The notes under the pieces were generated by a model, which worked only from the letters and a program-made list of their open reading frames with translations, was not told the DNA's origin and searched no databases. Positions 1 to 10,881 of a stretch of 64,000 nucleotides of DNA are shown here, piece after piece; position 1 is the first letter of the stretch; each line of letters starts with the position of its first letter. The translations under genes were made by a program, and so were the position numbers. The stretch comes from Candidatus Liberibacter americanus str. Sao Paulo. GTDB taxonomy: Bacteria; Pseudomonadota; Alphaproteobacteria; Rhizobiales; Rhizobiaceae. The stretch covers positions 372,001-436,000 of the forward strand of contig NC_022793.1 of assembly GCF_000496595.1 (NCBI RefSeq), given 5' to 3'.

Positions 1-1341
1 CTTGATTAAAAATATTGATGCTGATGCGCTTCCTATCAAAGATGTAAGGAAAATAACTTTAAAAAAATTGACTATTGCAGTTATAATTATTCCTTTGTCT
101 GGAAGAATTACAAGTAAGGGATGTGGTGTAGAGATTTTTTTTTGCCATATTGAACTGCTTGCTATTAATGCTGCAGTTGTAGCAAATGACATTTGAAAGC
201 TGGCTCCCATTACTTCTGATGGGAAAAAGCATATAATTACAATTGCTGTTAATGCTATGCTACGCAATCCCATTAAATGTTTGTCAAATATATAAGAGAT
301 TAATGTGATTATTACCATGAAGTAGGCTCTTTGAGCTGATATGCTTGCGCCTGATATTAAAAAATATGCTGTTACCGTAATAAGCGCTCCCAAAGAAGCT
401 ATTTTTTTAATTGGAAATTTTTCTGCAAAAATTGGGAATGAGGAAAATATTGATCTCATAACTAGAAAAAAAAGACCTGCTGCTATAGTCATATTTATTC
501 CAGAAATTGCTATTATATGTGCTATCCCTGATTTCTGTAGGTCGTTTATTGTTTCTTGAGATATTGCACGGCGTTCGTCAGTTACAAGTGCCGCGGCAAG
601 CGCACCTGTATCTCCAGGAATCTTTTTACGAATATATATTCCTATGTTCGTTCGTATTTCGTTTAAAAAAGATTTTATTTTAAATAATGGCTGTTCCCAA
701 ATATTATTATCATTTTCTAAATATGATCTTGGTATAGAATAAAAGAAGCCGGTGGCGCTTATTCCTTTATAATAATTAAAAAAACTAGATTCAAAAAGTC
801 CGGACAAGGCTGGTCCAGGTGGTGGTGATAGGCTTGCAATACCTTCGATTATTTCCCCAGGTATAAAGTGTTCATGTTTTTTGTTTACTGAAACTATAAC
901 ATTTTGTCGAATAAGGTCTGATTTATCGCCTCTTATTTCAATTACTTGGACTAAATAGTGCCATTTATCTCCTTTTGATGGCTCTCTCCATTTTACTAAT
1001 CCTTTTAAATTTGTTGTTATTGTTTCAGAAAGTATAACTGTTGTATTTCGTTCTGTTTCGATAGCTGCAAGCATCATTCCTATCAAAAAGTATGTTATTG
1101 CACTGAATATGAGGACTAAATTAGGATTTAAATGCCTGATATTTAATCATATGATAACCGTAATAATGCAACTTATTATGATTGTTGGCGTAGATATTTG
1201 ATTTGCTTTCGTAAACCAAAATGCTGCTCCAAATGCAAGAAAGACAGGAATAAACAAAAACAGGTGTCCGTAATCTTTTTCTACTTGTATTAGGTTTTGG
1301 GATAATTTTATTATATTAGTGTGAATATATTTCAAAAACAT
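1..1341 (-). pseudogene. comEC: ComEC/Rec2-type DNA uptake channel, interrupted by an in-frame TGA, 3' end outside window
   Basis: Reading from an ATG at 1341, 64 codons run to a TGA at 1149-1147, and the same frame then stays open to base 1, so this is a nonsense interruption and not a frameshift. After the stop the protein carries ComEC hallmarks: a soluble N-terminal region with a GEIIEG stretch, then membrane segments with HIIAISGIN and GASISAQRAYF. ComEC forms the inner-membrane channel that imports single-stranded DNA during transformation. The first membrane segment (HLFLFIPVFLAFGAAFWF) is cut off from the rest. I see no well-placed ribosome binding site for restart after the TGA. It is divergent from gltA. 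The C-terminal part lies beyond the window. Confidence 0.88.
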
Positions 1342-1604
1342 TTTAGATATATGTTCATGCTTTATTTAAGATGTATCTTAATTATTTAATTATAAAATTT
1401 TAAAAAATATATGCTTATTATTAATTTAGGAATTAATAAACAAATTATATTGTTAAATTGATTATTTTTTATGGATAACAACGTATAAGATAAATATATT
1501 ATAATGCATATTATTTATAATGCTACATTATGGCTATTTAATATGCTAATTGTTAGTCTCACTTTATTAAATATAGTGAAAGATTATTTTTGGGGAAACT
1601 TATT

Positions 1605-2891
1605 ATGGATAGATACGCAAAATTGCATTTAGAAAATGATGTTATTGAACTTCCCGTTAAGAAAGGCAGTCTTGGTTCCACTGTTTTAGATATATCTTCT
1701 TTACATAAGAGTGGTATCTTTACATATGATCCAGGGTTTTATTCGACTGCTTCTTGTGAATCTAAAATAACTTTTGTTGATGGTAAGGATGGGATATTGC
1801 TTTATAGGGGGTATCCGATTGAGCAGTTATCATCGCATAGTGACTTTCTAGAAGTATGCTATTTACTACTGCATGGAGATCTTCCTAATGCTACCCAAAA
1901 GAAAGATTTTGATTATAAAATTGCCAGACATACTTTGTTGAATGAAAATATGTCTCGTTTTTTTACGGGCTTCCCGCATGATGCTCATCCTATGGCAATG
2001 TTGGTTGGCGCTGTTGGTGCTTTGTCAGCTTTTTATTATAGCCCTTCTGATATGAAAGATTTTGAACAGTGTATGACTGTTTCATTTCGAATGATTGCAA
2101 AAATATCAACTATAGTTGCAATGACTTATAAGTATTCTATAGGCCAGCCTTTTGTATATCCTAGAAATGATCTTGATTATGCTTCCAATTTTTTACACAT
2201 GTGTTTTTCAATTCCTTGTGAGGAGTATCATGTGAATCCATTGTTGGCTCGTGCTATGGATCGTATATTGATCTTACATGCTGATCATGAACAAAATGCC
2301 TCTACATCTACAGTTCGTTTGGCAGGATCTTCCGGGTCTAATCCTTTTGCATGTATTGCCGCAGGTATAGCTTGTCTTGGTGGACGTGCACACGGTGGCG
2401 CTAATGAAGCAGCTCTTAATATGTTAATGGAGATCGGTTCGCCAGATCGTATCCCTGAGTATATAAATCGAGCTAAAGATAAAAATGATCCATTTCGTAT
2501 TATGGGTTTTGGTCATCGTGTATATAAAAACTATGATCCTCGTTGTCGGATTATGCGCGATACTATGTATGAGGTATTGGAAGCCACTGGGAATAGCGAT
2601 GATCCAATAGTAAAGGTTGCTATTGAACTGGAGAAAATTGCTCTTGAAGATGAATATTTTGTTGAGAAAAAATTATATCCAAACGTTGATTTTTACTCAG
2701 GAATTACTTTAAGATCCATGGGATTTCCAAAAAGTTTATTTACAGCTTTATTTGCGTTGTCTCGTGTTGCAGGTTGGATTGCTCAATGGAATGAAATGAC
2801 TATGGACTTGTCTCGTAAGGTAGGTCGTCCTCGTCAGCTTTATACAGGGCCTAAATATCGTGATTATGTTACTTTAGATAAAAGAGTATAG
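1605..2891 (+). CDS. gltA: Type II citrate synthase
   Basis: Condenses acetyl-CoA and oxaloacetate to citrate, the entry step of the TCA cycle, in the cytoplasm. The 428-residue length is normal for alphaproteobacterial enzymes. Visible are [29 protein letters not shown], the active-site histidine region [12 protein letters not shown] and the aspartate in NVDFYSGI. I take the ATG at 1605 because a GGGGAAA Shine-Dalgarno lies just upstream; a TTG at 1590 in the same frame has no such signal. Transcribed alone, divergent from the broken comEC. Confidence 0.97.
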   Translation: MDRYAKLHLENDVIELPVKKGSLGSTVLDISSLHKSGIFTYDPGFYSTASCESKITFVDGKDGILLYRGYPIEQLSSHSDFLEVCYLLLHGDLPNATQKKDFDYKIARHTLLNENMSRFFTGFPHDAHPMAMLVGAVGALSAFYYSPSDMKDFEQCMTVSFRMIAKISTIVAMTYKYSIGQPFVYPRNDLDYASNFLHMCFSIPCEEYHVNPLLARAMDRILILHADHEQNASTSTVRLAGSSGSNPFACIAAGIACLGGRAHGGANEAALNMLMEIGSPDRIPEYINRAKDKNDPFRIMGFGHRVYKNYDPRCRIMRDTMYEVLEATGNSDDPIVKVAIELEKIALEDEYFVEKKLYPNVDFYSGITLRSMGFPKSLFTALFALSRVAGWIAQWNEMTMDLSRKVGRPRQLYTGPKYRDYVTLDKRV

Positions 2892-3254
2892 TATAATTGA
2901 GTTATATATGTTGATTGGTTAATATGCTTTCATATGTGCTGTAAGGTTTCTATTTTTTGCTTTCATAGTTTGATCGGTAAAATTTTTTAATATGTCGCTA
3001 ATCTTGTTTTTGTGACATAGATCAGTTTTTAGGCTTTTATTTGTTTAAAAAATAGTACTTTTCTAGAAAAGTATATTGGGAACTATGATCATTGATATTT
3101 AGAGAGATATTTTTGGTTTCTCTTTATTATTAGCATCGGAGGTTTTATGTTCATTTGAATATATTTTTAAAAGTTTGTGTTGATGCTGATTTAAAGATGG
3201 TAAATTATTGATTGTGTCTTATAGCAAATATTATTTCTGTAAAAGGTGATTTGT
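2892..3254. other. AT-rich intergenic region between gltA and parC
   Basis: No coding frame is supported here. The only structured element seen is an 18-bp perfect palindrome at 3056-3073. No convincing terminator for gltA was found. The parC Shine-Dalgarno (AAAGGTGAT) lies at the right end. Confidence 0.6.
3056..3073. repeat. Perfect 18-bp palindrome upstream of parC
   Basis: TACTTTTCTAGAAAAGTA reads identically on both strands. It lies about 180 bp before the parC start and 165 bp after gltA. It has no T-tract and no loop, so it looks more like a protein-binding dyad than a terminator. Function unknown. Confidence 0.35.
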
Positions 3255-5513
3255 ATGGGTGCTGATGATCTATCTAATGTTGATAATTTAATTGAAGAGA
3301 ATTTAAAGTTGGTTTCTTTGCAAGATGCACTGGAAGAAAGGTATCTTGCATATGCGTTGTCGACTATTAAAAATCGTGCACTTCCTGATGTTAGAGATGG
3401 TTTTAAACCTGTGCATAGACGAATTATTTATGCAATGAGTGAGATGGGCTTAGATTTTAAATCAGCCTTTAAAAAGAGTGCACGTATTGTGGGGGAGGTG
3501 ATAGGTAAGTTGCATCCCCACGGCGATCAATCTGTTTATGATGCATTGGTGCGTCTTGCTCAGGATTTTTCTCAAAGATATCCAATAATTGATGGACAAG
3601 GTAATTTCGGCAACATTGATGGTGATAGTGCTGCTGCTTATCGATATACAGAAGCACGTATGACTCAGGTAGCTAGTATGATAATACGTGGAGTAAGTGA
3701 AAATACCGTTGATTTTCGTAGCACATATAATGATGAAGATAATGAACCTATCGTTTTTCCAGGTGCATTCCCTAATCTTCTTGCTAATGGTTCTAGCGGT
3801 ATTGCTGTTGGAATGGCAACTTCTATTCCTTCTCATAATGTTCATGAAATTTGCGATGCAGCTCTTTTATTAATTGAGAAACCAGATGCTTCAGTTGAAA
3901 ATTTATTAGAATATGTTATTGGACCTGATTTTCCTACAGGTGGTATAATTATTGATAGTCGTGATAGTATTTTGGAAGCATACCGTTCAGGTCGAGGCGG
4001 ATTTAGAGTTCGTGCCAGATGGCATATAGAAGATGTTGGTCGTGGTTCATGGTGTATAGTAGTAACTGAGATACCTTATCAAGTACAGAAATCTAGATTG
4101 ATTGAAAAAATTGCTGATCTAATTATTACCAAGAAAATACCTTTATTAGAAGATGTTCGTGATGAATCTTCTGAAGATTTGCGTATAGTATTATTCCCCA
4201 AAAATCGTTCAGTAGATCCGAATATTTTGATGGAATCAATGTTTATGTTGAGTGATATGGAATCACGATTTCCATTAAACATGAATGTTTTATCAATGGG
4301 TCGTATTCCTAAAGTTATGCCTCTTAATGAAGTGTTAAAGGAGTGGCTTGCACATCGTCGAAATGTTCTTATTAGACGATCTCTTTTCCGTATGGATGCT
4401 ATCAACAGCCGTGTTGAAGTATTAAAAGGTTTATTGATCGCTTATCTTAATATTGATGAAATAATTTATATTATACGAAATGAAGATAAACCAAAACCAG
4501 TTATGGTATCACGTTTTTCTCTGACAGATAATCAAGCAGACGCTGTGCTTAATTTGAGATTACGTTCTTTACGTAAATTAGAGGAATTTGAAATCAGGTC
4601 TGAATTTGAGAATTTGATGATAGAAAAGAAGAATGTTGATTCTTTATTAAATTCGGAAAAGATTCAATGGGATAGAATATCTCAAGAAATTCGTGAAGTA
4701 AGAGATGTTTTTTTAAAGTCAACTAATTTAGGCAAAAGAAGAACAACATTTTCTGAGATGTCGAAAGCTGATAAGTCTACAGTACAGAAGTCGCTGATAG
4801 AAAAGGAAGCTATAACAATTATTATTTCTGAAAGAGGATGGATACGATCTTTCAAAGGTCATTCTGTAGATTTGCCTTCTATTGTCTTCAAAGAAGGAGA
4901 TTGTTTGAAAATATCATTTCACGCTTATACTACCGATAAAATATTGCTTTTATCGACTGATGGAAAGGCCTATACAATTCCTGCAGCAAGTTTATCCAAC
5001 AAGCGTGGTCATGGAGAAGCAATACAGCTTTTAGTAGATATAAATCAAAATCAGGAAATTGTCACTGCATTTGTTCATGATAACTTATGTAAGTTATTAG
5101 TTGCTTCAAGCAAAGGAAATGCTTTTATAGTTAAAGAATCTCAAATCATTGCTAATACCCGTAAGGGAAAACAAGTGCTTAACGTTTCTTCTGGAGAGAA
5201 GATGAAATTGGCTGTAAAGGTAGTTGATAATCATGATCATGTTGCTGTAGTAGGTGAGAATCGTAGATTTTTGATATTTCCTATAGATCAGGTCCCTGAA
5301 CTAAGTCGTGGAAAAGGTGTTAAGTTGCAATCCTATAAAGTTGGGGGTATTTCTGATGTTTTATGTTTTAATATGAGTGAAGGTGTTAATTGGACAGATG
5401 GTGCGGGGCGTGTTTTTAGCAGATCTAAAAATGATTTAATAGGATGGTTGGGTAAGCGTGGAGCGGTTGGCTCTCTTGTTCCTAAAGGTTTTCCTCGTTC
5501 AGGGAAATTTTAA
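3255..5513 (+). CDS. parC: DNA topoisomerase IV subunit A
   Basis: Breaks and rejoins DNA as the A subunit of topoisomerase IV, working with ParE to decatenate daughter chromosomes. The N-terminus holds [23 protein letters not shown], the [20 protein letters not shown] helix and the catalytic tyrosine in YRYTEARM (about residue 131). The length of 752 residues and the lack of a QRRGGKG GyrA box in the C-terminal region favour ParC over GyrA, which is around 900 residues in relatives. The ATG at 3255 follows AAAGGTGAT at good spacing; a GTG at 3246 is in frame but lies inside that signal. Confidence 0.93.
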   Translation: MGADDLSNVDNLIEENLKLVSLQDALEERYLAYALSTIKNRALPDVRDGFKPVHRRIIYAMSEMGLDFKSAFKKSARIVGEVIGKLHPHGDQSVYDALVRLAQDFSQRYPIIDGQGNFGNIDGDSAAAYRYTEARMTQVASMIIRGVSENTVDFRSTYNDEDNEPIVFPGAFPNLLANGSSGIAVGMATSIPSHNVHEICDAALLLIEKPDASVENLLEYVIGPDFPTGGIIIDSRDSILEAYRSGRGGFRVRARWHIEDVGRGSWCIVVTEIPYQVQKSRLIEKIADLIITKKIPLLEDVRDESSEDLRIVLFPKNRSVDPNILMESMFMLSDMESRFPLNMNVLSMGRIPKVMPLNEVLKEWLAHRRNVLIRRSLFRMDAINSRVEVLKGLLIAYLNIDEIIYIIRNEDKPKPVMVSRFSLTDNQADAVLNLRLRSLRKLEEFEIRSEFENLMIEKKNVDSLLNSEKIQWDRISQEIREVRDVFLKSTNLGKRRTTFSEMSKADKSTVQKSLIEKEAITIIISERGWIRSFKGHSVDLPSIVFKEGDCLKISFHAYTTDKILLLSTDGKAYTIPAASLSNKRGHGEAIQLLVDINQNQEIVTAFVHDNLCKLLVASSKGNAFIVKESQIIANTRKGKQVLNVSSGEKMKLAVKVVDNHDHVAVVGENRRFLIFPIDQVPELSRGKGVKLQSYKVGGISDVLCFNMSEGVNWTDGAGRVFSRSKNDLIGWLGKRGAVGSLVPKGFPRSGKF

Positions 5514-5531
5514 AGTTATAATGACTTTAAA
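5509..5531 (+). terminator. Weak hairpin at the end of parC
   Basis: TTTAAAGT and ACTTTAAA form 8-bp arms around a 7-nt loop, overlapping the parC stop codon. There is no long T-tract, so termination here is a guess. Confidence 0.3.
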
Positions 5532-5759
5532 TCTTGATCTTATATATTATGAATATAATTTTTAGACATTTCTAGTGTTATTATCCTGTGCTTATTTGTT
5601 TGATATTTGATTTGTTATATTCATAATATTATTTTATTGTTTATTATCTTATATGATAATTATGGTATGTTTTTTATTAGAATAATTGTACTTTTGTTTG
5701 TATAGAAGCAGTCATATACATATGTTTATATTATATTTTTTTACATATTGATTATTTCT

Positions 5760-6776
5760 TTATTTATTTTTGCCGATAATACTAGCTGCTTCTATAGCGA
5801 AGTATGTAAAAATACCATCGCATCCTGCTCTTTTGAATGATATTAAGCTTTCTAGCATTGCGCTTTTCCGATCTATCCATCCTTTAAGAGAGGCTGCCTG
5901 AATCATGGAGTATTCACCAGAAACTTGATAAGCAAATGTTGGCAATCCAAACTTTTCTTTTATTCTAAAGCATATATCAAGATATGGTAATCCAGGCTTT
6001 ATTAAAATCATGTCAGCTCCTTCTTCAATATCAAGATTAGCTTCACGTATTGACTCTTGAGCGTTAGCAGGATCAACATAGTAGGTTTTCTTATCTCCTT
6101 CTAAAAGCCCTTTTGTAGAAATTGCGTCGCGATATGGCCCATAAAAAGATGAATTAAATTTAACAGAATAGGGCATAATTCCAACGTTTATATGCCCATT
6201 ATCGTCAAGCATTTTTCTAATAGCACGTACACGACCATCCATCATTTCTGATGGAGCAATTATATCGGCTCCTGCATTTGCTTGTTCTACAGCTGCACGT
6301 GATATTATTTCCAAAGTTTCATCATTTATAATTTCTCCATTTCGCAATATTCCATCATGCCCATGGATGGTAAAAGGATCTAGCGCTACATCTGTAATAA
6401 TTCCTATGTTAGGAACTTTTTTTTTAATTGAGTAAGTTCCTTCATTTATAAGATTATTTGGATTAAGAATATGTGATCCCATAGCATCTTTATAATCTTT
6501 GTTAATATTTGGAAATATTGCGATAGCAGTTATACCCAGATCAGCGGCTTGTTTAATTTTTTCTATTGCGACGTCAATGCTCATACGTAAGATTCCAGGC
6601 ATAGAATCTATTTTATGTTTTATATTTTTCCCATCAGTTAGGAAAATAGGCAGGACTAGATCTTTTACAGACAGGCTATTTTCTCTTACAAGTTCTCTTA
6701 TCCAGTCGGATTTGCGATTTCTTCTCATTCGTTTATCGTAATATATTCTGTTGTCTGTTTTATTTATATTATGCAA
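5760..6776 (-). CDS. hemB: Delta-aminolevulinic acid dehydratase (porphobilinogen synthase)
   Basis: Joins two 5-aminolevulinate molecules into porphobilinogen in haem synthesis. The 338-residue protein shows DVALDPFTIHGHDGI, the lysine in MPYSVKFNSSFYGPYRDA and the Schiff-base lysine in ADMILIKPGLPYLDI. The start is a TTG at 6776, preceded by AAGGAAA at about 6 nt; this leaves a 16-residue leader before MRRNRKSDW, as in rhizobial HemB. Convergent with parC and divergent from ldtR. Confidence 0.95.
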   Translation of the reverse strand: MHNINKTDNRIYYDKRMRRNRKSDWIRELVRENSLSVKDLVLPIFLTDGKNIKHKIDSMPGILRMSIDVAIEKIKQAADLGITAIAIFPNINKDYKDAMGSHILNPNNLINEGTYSIKKKVPNIGIITDVALDPFTIHGHDGILRNGEIINDETLEIISRAAVEQANAGADIIAPSEMMDGRVRAIRKMLDDNGHINVGIMPYSVKFNSSFYGPYRDAISTKGLLEGDKKTYYVDPANAQESIREANLDIEEGADMILIKPGLPYLDICFRIKEKFGLPTFAYQVSGEYSMIQAASLKGWIDRKSAMLESLISFKRAGCDGIFTYFAIEAASIIGKNK

Positions 6777-7299
6777 ATGATTTCCTTTCCATCAATTTTC
6801 ATAATGAATATCATATAAATGATAAATCATAAACATTATAAATAGTAAGAAATTAAATATAATTAGACTATATCTCTTGATAACTATATTGATAATTTAT
6901 ATAAGTTAGCTATAATTATATTAATATTATTTTATTTAAATTAATTATATTATTAATAATAATATTACATCATATGTAATATTATATATTTATATTGTTT
7001 TTCTATACTTTGAATAGAATAATTTTTAATTTTTATTAAGTAATTTTGATAGTTATATTTTTAATCCATATTTTATATATTATCGCTTCACTTTAATATA
7101 TTGTATTATATTTAATTATATAACTTTATACTGTAATAATTAGATTATGTTAAAGCTTTTATTTTGATTGAGGTTATAAAATATTATTTTTGGTAATAAA
7201 TAATTAATACTGAGTTTTAATTATAACTTGATTAGTATGAGTTAATATCTCCTCTGCAGTCTTATATCTGTAGTAATTATTAAGTTAGAGAGGCTTTTT
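6777..7299. other. Long AT-rich divergent control region between hemB and ldtR
   Basis: About 520 bp without a supportable gene. It must hold the promoters of both flanking genes. A clear 23-bp dyad lies at 6961-6983. The ldtR ribosome binding site (GAGAGG) sits at its right end. Confidence 0.6.
6961..6983. promoter_or_regulatory. Perfect 9-bp inverted repeat in the hemB/ldtR spacer
   Basis: AATATTACA and TGTAATATT surround a 5-nt centre. This shape fits a MarR-type operator, which is normally a 16-24 bp dyad, and LdtR-family regulators are commonly autoregulated. It is about 315 bp from the ldtR start and 185 bp from hemB, so assignment to either gene is inference. Confidence 0.35.
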
Positions 7300-7812
7300 A
7301 TGAGTACTAATATACGGTCAAAAGTAGTTTTAGACACAAAAGATAAAGTTGATGATATATCTTTTCTATACATAGAGTGCTTGCGTCTTGTAGAGCGTTT
7401 GCACAGGAGTTTATTATGCGTTACAAGGGATGAATTCGAACGAAAAGGTCGTAACGATATTAATTCTGTACAGGCACTTCTTCTTTTTAATATTGGAGAT
7501 TCTGAATTAACCGCAGGAGAACTTCGTTCTCGCGGATATTATTTAGGCTCTAATGTATCATATAATTTAAAGAAATTGATTGAACTTGGTTTTATTAAAC
7601 ATCAGAAATCACGAGTTGATAAGCGTTCTATTCGTATCAGCTTAACTCCATCTGGAAAAGAAATCGCTAAAACAATTTTTGATCTTTACAAGCGTCATGT
7701 AGAATCGATTAGTCAAGTAGGAGGATTATCGGCTGATGATTTCATATTTATTAATAAAACTTTACAACGTCTAGATCGTTTTTGGGGAGACCAGATTGCA
7801 TATCGTTTATGA
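7300..7812 (+). CDS. ldtR: MarR-family transcriptional regulator LdtR
   Basis: A 170-residue winged-helix DNA-binding protein. The helix-turn-helix region covers about residues 60-95 (SELTAGELRSRGYYLGSNVSYNLKKLIELG), followed by the wing with SRVDKRSIRISLTPSGKEIA and a C-terminal dimerisation helix ending in LDRFWGDQ. In Liberibacter the homologue beside an L,D-transpeptidase gene is known as LdtR and controls that gene and stress tolerance. Here ldtP follows 249 bp downstream on the same strand, which supports the name. The ATG follows GAGAGG. Confidence 0.88.
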   Translation: MSTNIRSKVVLDTKDKVDDISFLYIECLRLVERLHRSLLCVTRDEFERKGRNDINSVQALLLFNIGDSELTAGELRSRGYYLGSNVSYNLKKLIELGFIKHQKSRVDKRSIRISLTPSGKEIAKTIFDLYKRHVESISQVGGLSADDFIFINKTLQRLDRFWGDQIAYRL

Positions 7813-7924
7813 AAATAACTAATTGAATTATTAAAAAAAATTGAGGGATTTTAAGAATTATTATTAATAATTTTATATTTGATTTGAATTTATTTATTTG
7901 ATAGATCTTGAGTTTAGTATTTTT

Positions 7925-7940
7925 CATTTTTACGAAAATG
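7925..7940. promoter_or_regulatory. Small inverted repeat upstream of ldtP
   Basis: CATTTT-TACG-AAAATG lies about 120 bp before the ldtP start in the spacer after ldtR. It could be an operator or a short hairpin. Nothing in the sequence decides between these. Confidence 0.25.
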
Positions 7941-8061
7941 ATTAATATTTATTTGTATTAATATAATAAATGCTATTTATATGTTTCTTGATATATATAA
8001 TGATATATAATATTACTGGATTTATTTTGAAGTATATCAAGATCAGGACATTGAGAAAATT

Positions 8062-9354
8062 ATGGTATTTTATCGTTTTATTCCTTTAATCTTATGCTTT
8101 TTATATTCGATTTTTTTTGTGTCTTTTTCTGTTTATGCAAATACATTAGATGAGGTTATTGAGAATTCGTACCATTCCAATGCAAATTCTAGTTTTGATG
8201 CTTCGATTTCCAGTATAAATTATAAGATGAATTCGGATGTTCCTTTAGTAAGTTCTATATCGGTAGCTAATATAGAAAGATCTATTGCTTTTTATCGGTC
8301 TATAGTTAATAGGGGCGGTTGGCAGGAATTGCCGGAATATGGTTCTATGCGATTAGGAGACAATGGTGTTTTAGTTCAAAGATTGCGGGAAAGATTAATA
8401 ATATCAGGCGATTTAGATCCTTCATTAGGATTTTCTGCAGTATTCGATTCGTATGTTAAAGCTGCTGTTGAATTCTTTCAGATTAGGCATGGATTGTTGC
8501 CAAATGGGATTGTTGATAAATCTACTATCGCAGCTATGAACGTTCCAGCAGACTTTAGGTTAAGGCAGCTGCTTGTTAATTTATCTCGTATTAAAATTAT
8601 GCTGAAAAAGAATATGGGTAGTCGTTATGTAGTTGCTAACATACCAGATGCAACGATAGAGGCTGTAGATGGAGGGAAGGTAGCTTTTCGTAGTATCGCA
8701 ATAGTTGGTAGAGTAGATCGTCAGACCCCTATACTACATTCTAAAATACGTCGAATTGTATTCAATCCTTATTGGGTTATTCCTCGTTCTATTATTAAGA
8801 AAGATATTATAGATTTAATACGTGAATATCCTTCATATTTAAAAGATAATAATATTCGCATACTTAATTATAAAGGAATAGAGATAACTCCAGAAGATGT
8901 TGATTGGGAATTGCCCGATGCTTCAAATTTTATTTTTCGACAAGATCCAGGTAAAATTAATGCTATGGCTTCGACAAAAATTGAATTTTATAGTAATGCA
9001 AATGTTTATATGCATGATACACCTGAGCCTGCTTTATTTGGTAATATAGATAGGTTTGAAACTTCTGGGTGTATTCGAGTGAGTAATATCACAAATCTTA
9101 GCTTATGGCTTCTTAAAGAAACTCCAGGGTGGTCTAGAAGTCATATTGAAGAGATTATTAAAACTAGGAAGACAACTCCTGTTGTACTTAGTGCTGAGGT
9201 TCCTATTCATTTTATTTATATCTCTGCTTGGTCTGTGAAAGATTCGGTAGTACAGTTTCGTGATGATATTTATGGATTGGATAATATTAGTACACATGTT
9301 CCATCTCCAATAGTTCACTCAATAAAGTCTACCACTGCGGGTGATATAATTTAG
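8062..9354 (+). CDS. ldtP: Exported L,D-transpeptidase (YkuD domain) with peptidoglycan-binding domain
   Basis: Predicted to form 3-3 cross-links in peptidoglycan in the periplasm. The first 27 residues are a signal peptide ending near VYA-N. Residues about 96-160 form a PG_binding_1 domain (MRLGDNGVLVQRLRERL, then NGIVDKSTIAAMN). Residues about 188-350 are the YkuD catalytic domain, with His318 in YMHDTPEPALF and Cys337 in ETSGCIRV. The 430-residue protein continues in a C-terminal tail of about 80 residues. It follows ldtR, whose family member is reported to activate this gene in Liberibacter. Confidence 0.9.
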   Translation: MVFYRFIPLILCFLYSIFFVSFSVYANTLDEVIENSYHSNANSSFDASISSINYKMNSDVPLVSSISVANIERSIAFYRSIVNRGGWQELPEYGSMRLGDNGVLVQRLRERLIISGDLDPSLGFSAVFDSYVKAAVEFFQIRHGLLPNGIVDKSTIAAMNVPADFRLRQLLVNLSRIKIMLKKNMGSRYVVANIPDATIEAVDGGKVAFRSIAIVGRVDRQTPILHSKIRRIVFNPYWVIPRSIIKKDIIDLIREYPSYLKDNNIRILNYKGIEITPEDVDWELPDASNFIFRQDPGKINAMASTKIEFYSNANVYMHDTPEPALFGNIDRFETSGCIRVSNITNLSLWLLKETPGWSRSHIEEIIKTRKTTPVVLSAEVPIHFIYISAWSVKDSVVQFRDDIYGLDNISTHVPSPIVHSIKSTTAGDII

Positions 9355-9363
9355 AAATTATAT
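9344..9363 (+). terminator. AT-only inverted repeat at the ldtP stop
   Basis: ATATAATTT-AG-AAATTATAT forms 9-bp arms directly over the ldtP stop codon. It is all A/T, so the hairpin would be weak. It may be a terminator or chance. Confidence 0.25.
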
Positions 9364-9438
9364 TTATACTTAAATTATTATTTATGCTGTTTATGTTTTA
9401 ATCAGACAAAATCTTCTTATGAAAGGAATTTTTGTAAT

Positions 9439-10719
9439 ATGAATCAATCGCATGTGAAATTTTTCAATCAACCCTTAATTGAAGCTGATCAAAGTGTATT
9501 TTCTTTGATAGGAAAAGAAAAAGTTAGACAAAATCAAGAGATACAGTTGATTGCTTCTGAAAATATGGTTTCTCGAGCTGTTTTAGAAGCTCAAGGATCG
9601 ATTCTTACTAATAAATATGCTGAAGGATATCCTAGAAGTCGCTATTATGGTGGTTGCATTCATGTTGATGAGATTGAAGATTTGGCTATTGAAAGGGCAA
9701 AGAAATTATTTGATGTAAATTTCGTAAATGTTCAGCCTCATTCTGGATCACAGATGAATCAGGCGGTATTCTTAGCATTATTGAACCCTGGCGATTCTTT
9801 TATGGGCCTTAGTTTGAATTCGGGAGGACATTTAACTCACGGTTCAAAAGTTAATATGTCTGGCAAATGGTTTAAAGCTATTCCTTATGAGGTTAGAAAA
9901 GAGGATGGTATAATCGATATGGATGAAGTTGAAAATTTGGCTTTTAAGCACAAACCTAAATTGATTATAGCAGGAGGTACTGCATATTCTCGTTTTTGGG
10001 ATTGGTCACGTTTTCGTGCTATTGCTGATTCTATAGGTGCCTATGTTATGGCTGATGTATCTCATATTTCTGGACTTATTGCAGGAGGGCAACATCCATC
10101 ACCTATACCACATTGCCATGTTACTACCACAACAACTCATAAATCTTTAAGAGGGCCACGTGGTGGAATGATTATGACCAACTACATGGATTTATCTAAG
10201 ATGATTAATAGCGCTATTTTCCCAGGATTACAGGGAGGTCCATTCATGCATACTATTGCTGCTAAGGCAGTTGCGTTTGGTGAGGCTTTAAGTCCTGAAT
10301 TCAAAGATTATACGAAGCAAATTGTATTAAACTCTCGGTCTCTTGCAGATAAGCTTAAATTATTAGGATTTAATATAGTGTCTGGTGGAACAGATAATCA
10401 CCTTATGCTAGTAGATTTGAGTTTGAAAAATATTACTGGGAAAGATGCAGAGAATGTCCTAGGTCGTGTTTGTATTGTTTGTAATAAGAATAGTATTCCT
10501 TTTGATCAGAAGAGCCCGTTTGTCACTTCTGGGATTCGTATTGGTACTCCATCTGCTACTACTAGGGGCTTTAAAGAGAAAGAATTTGAGTATGTAGGTG
10601 AGTTGATTGCAGAAGTTATTGATGGGGTTTCTAAAGGGAATAATTCTGTAGAATTAGCAGTCTTAAATAAAGTTAAAGAGCTTGTTAGTCGTTTTCCTTC
10701 TTATGATTTTACTAATTAA
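9439..10719 (+). CDS. glyA: Serine hydroxymethyltransferase
   Basis: Interconverts serine and glycine, loading one-carbon units onto tetrahydrofolate. The 426-residue protein shows [18 protein letters not shown], the [11 protein letters not shown] loop and the PLP-binding Lys235 in [14 protein letters not shown]. The ATG follows GAAAGGAA. In many Rhizobiales nrdR sits between glyA and ribD; here only about 160 bp of non-coding sequence separates them. Confidence 0.97.
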   Translation: MNQSHVKFFNQPLIEADQSVFSLIGKEKVRQNQEIQLIASENMVSRAVLEAQGSILTNKYAEGYPRSRYYGGCIHVDEIEDLAIERAKKLFDVNFVNVQPHSGSQMNQAVFLALLNPGDSFMGLSLNSGGHLTHGSKVNMSGKWFKAIPYEVRKEDGIIDMDEVENLAFKHKPKLIIAGGTAYSRFWDWSRFRAIADSIGAYVMADVSHISGLIAGGQHPSPIPHCHVTTTTTHKSLRGPRGGMIMTNYMDLSKMINSAIFPGLQGGPFMHTIAAKAVAFGEALSPEFKDYTKQIVLNSRSLADKLKLLGFNIVSGGTDNHLMLVDLSLKNITGKDAENVLGRVCIVCNKNSIPFDQKSPFVTSGIRIGTPSATTRGFKEKEFEYVGELIAEVIDGVSKGNNSVELAVLNKVKELVSRFPSYDFTN

Positions 10720-10881
10720 TTATAAATTAGGTTTCTTTATATATGAACTGTTTATAGATACGTATTTTATAGATTTTTGTTATTTGGTATTTATCTGAAA
10801 AAATATATTTTTTAGAAGTAATATATGTTGAAAAATATTAATAATTATTAGTTGTATTTTTCACCATAGGGATTTAGTACA

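Noticed and set aside
1147..1149. TGA read as tryptophan or selenocysteine in comEC
   Set aside because: Tryptophan is coded by TGG and TGA acts as a normal stop elsewhere in the window. There is no family reason for selenocysteine here, so a nonsense mutation is simpler.
3255..5513. Gyrase subunit A as the identity of this gene
   Set aside because: It is about 150 residues shorter than GyrA, lacks the GyrA box and reads [16 protein letters not shown], as in ParC.
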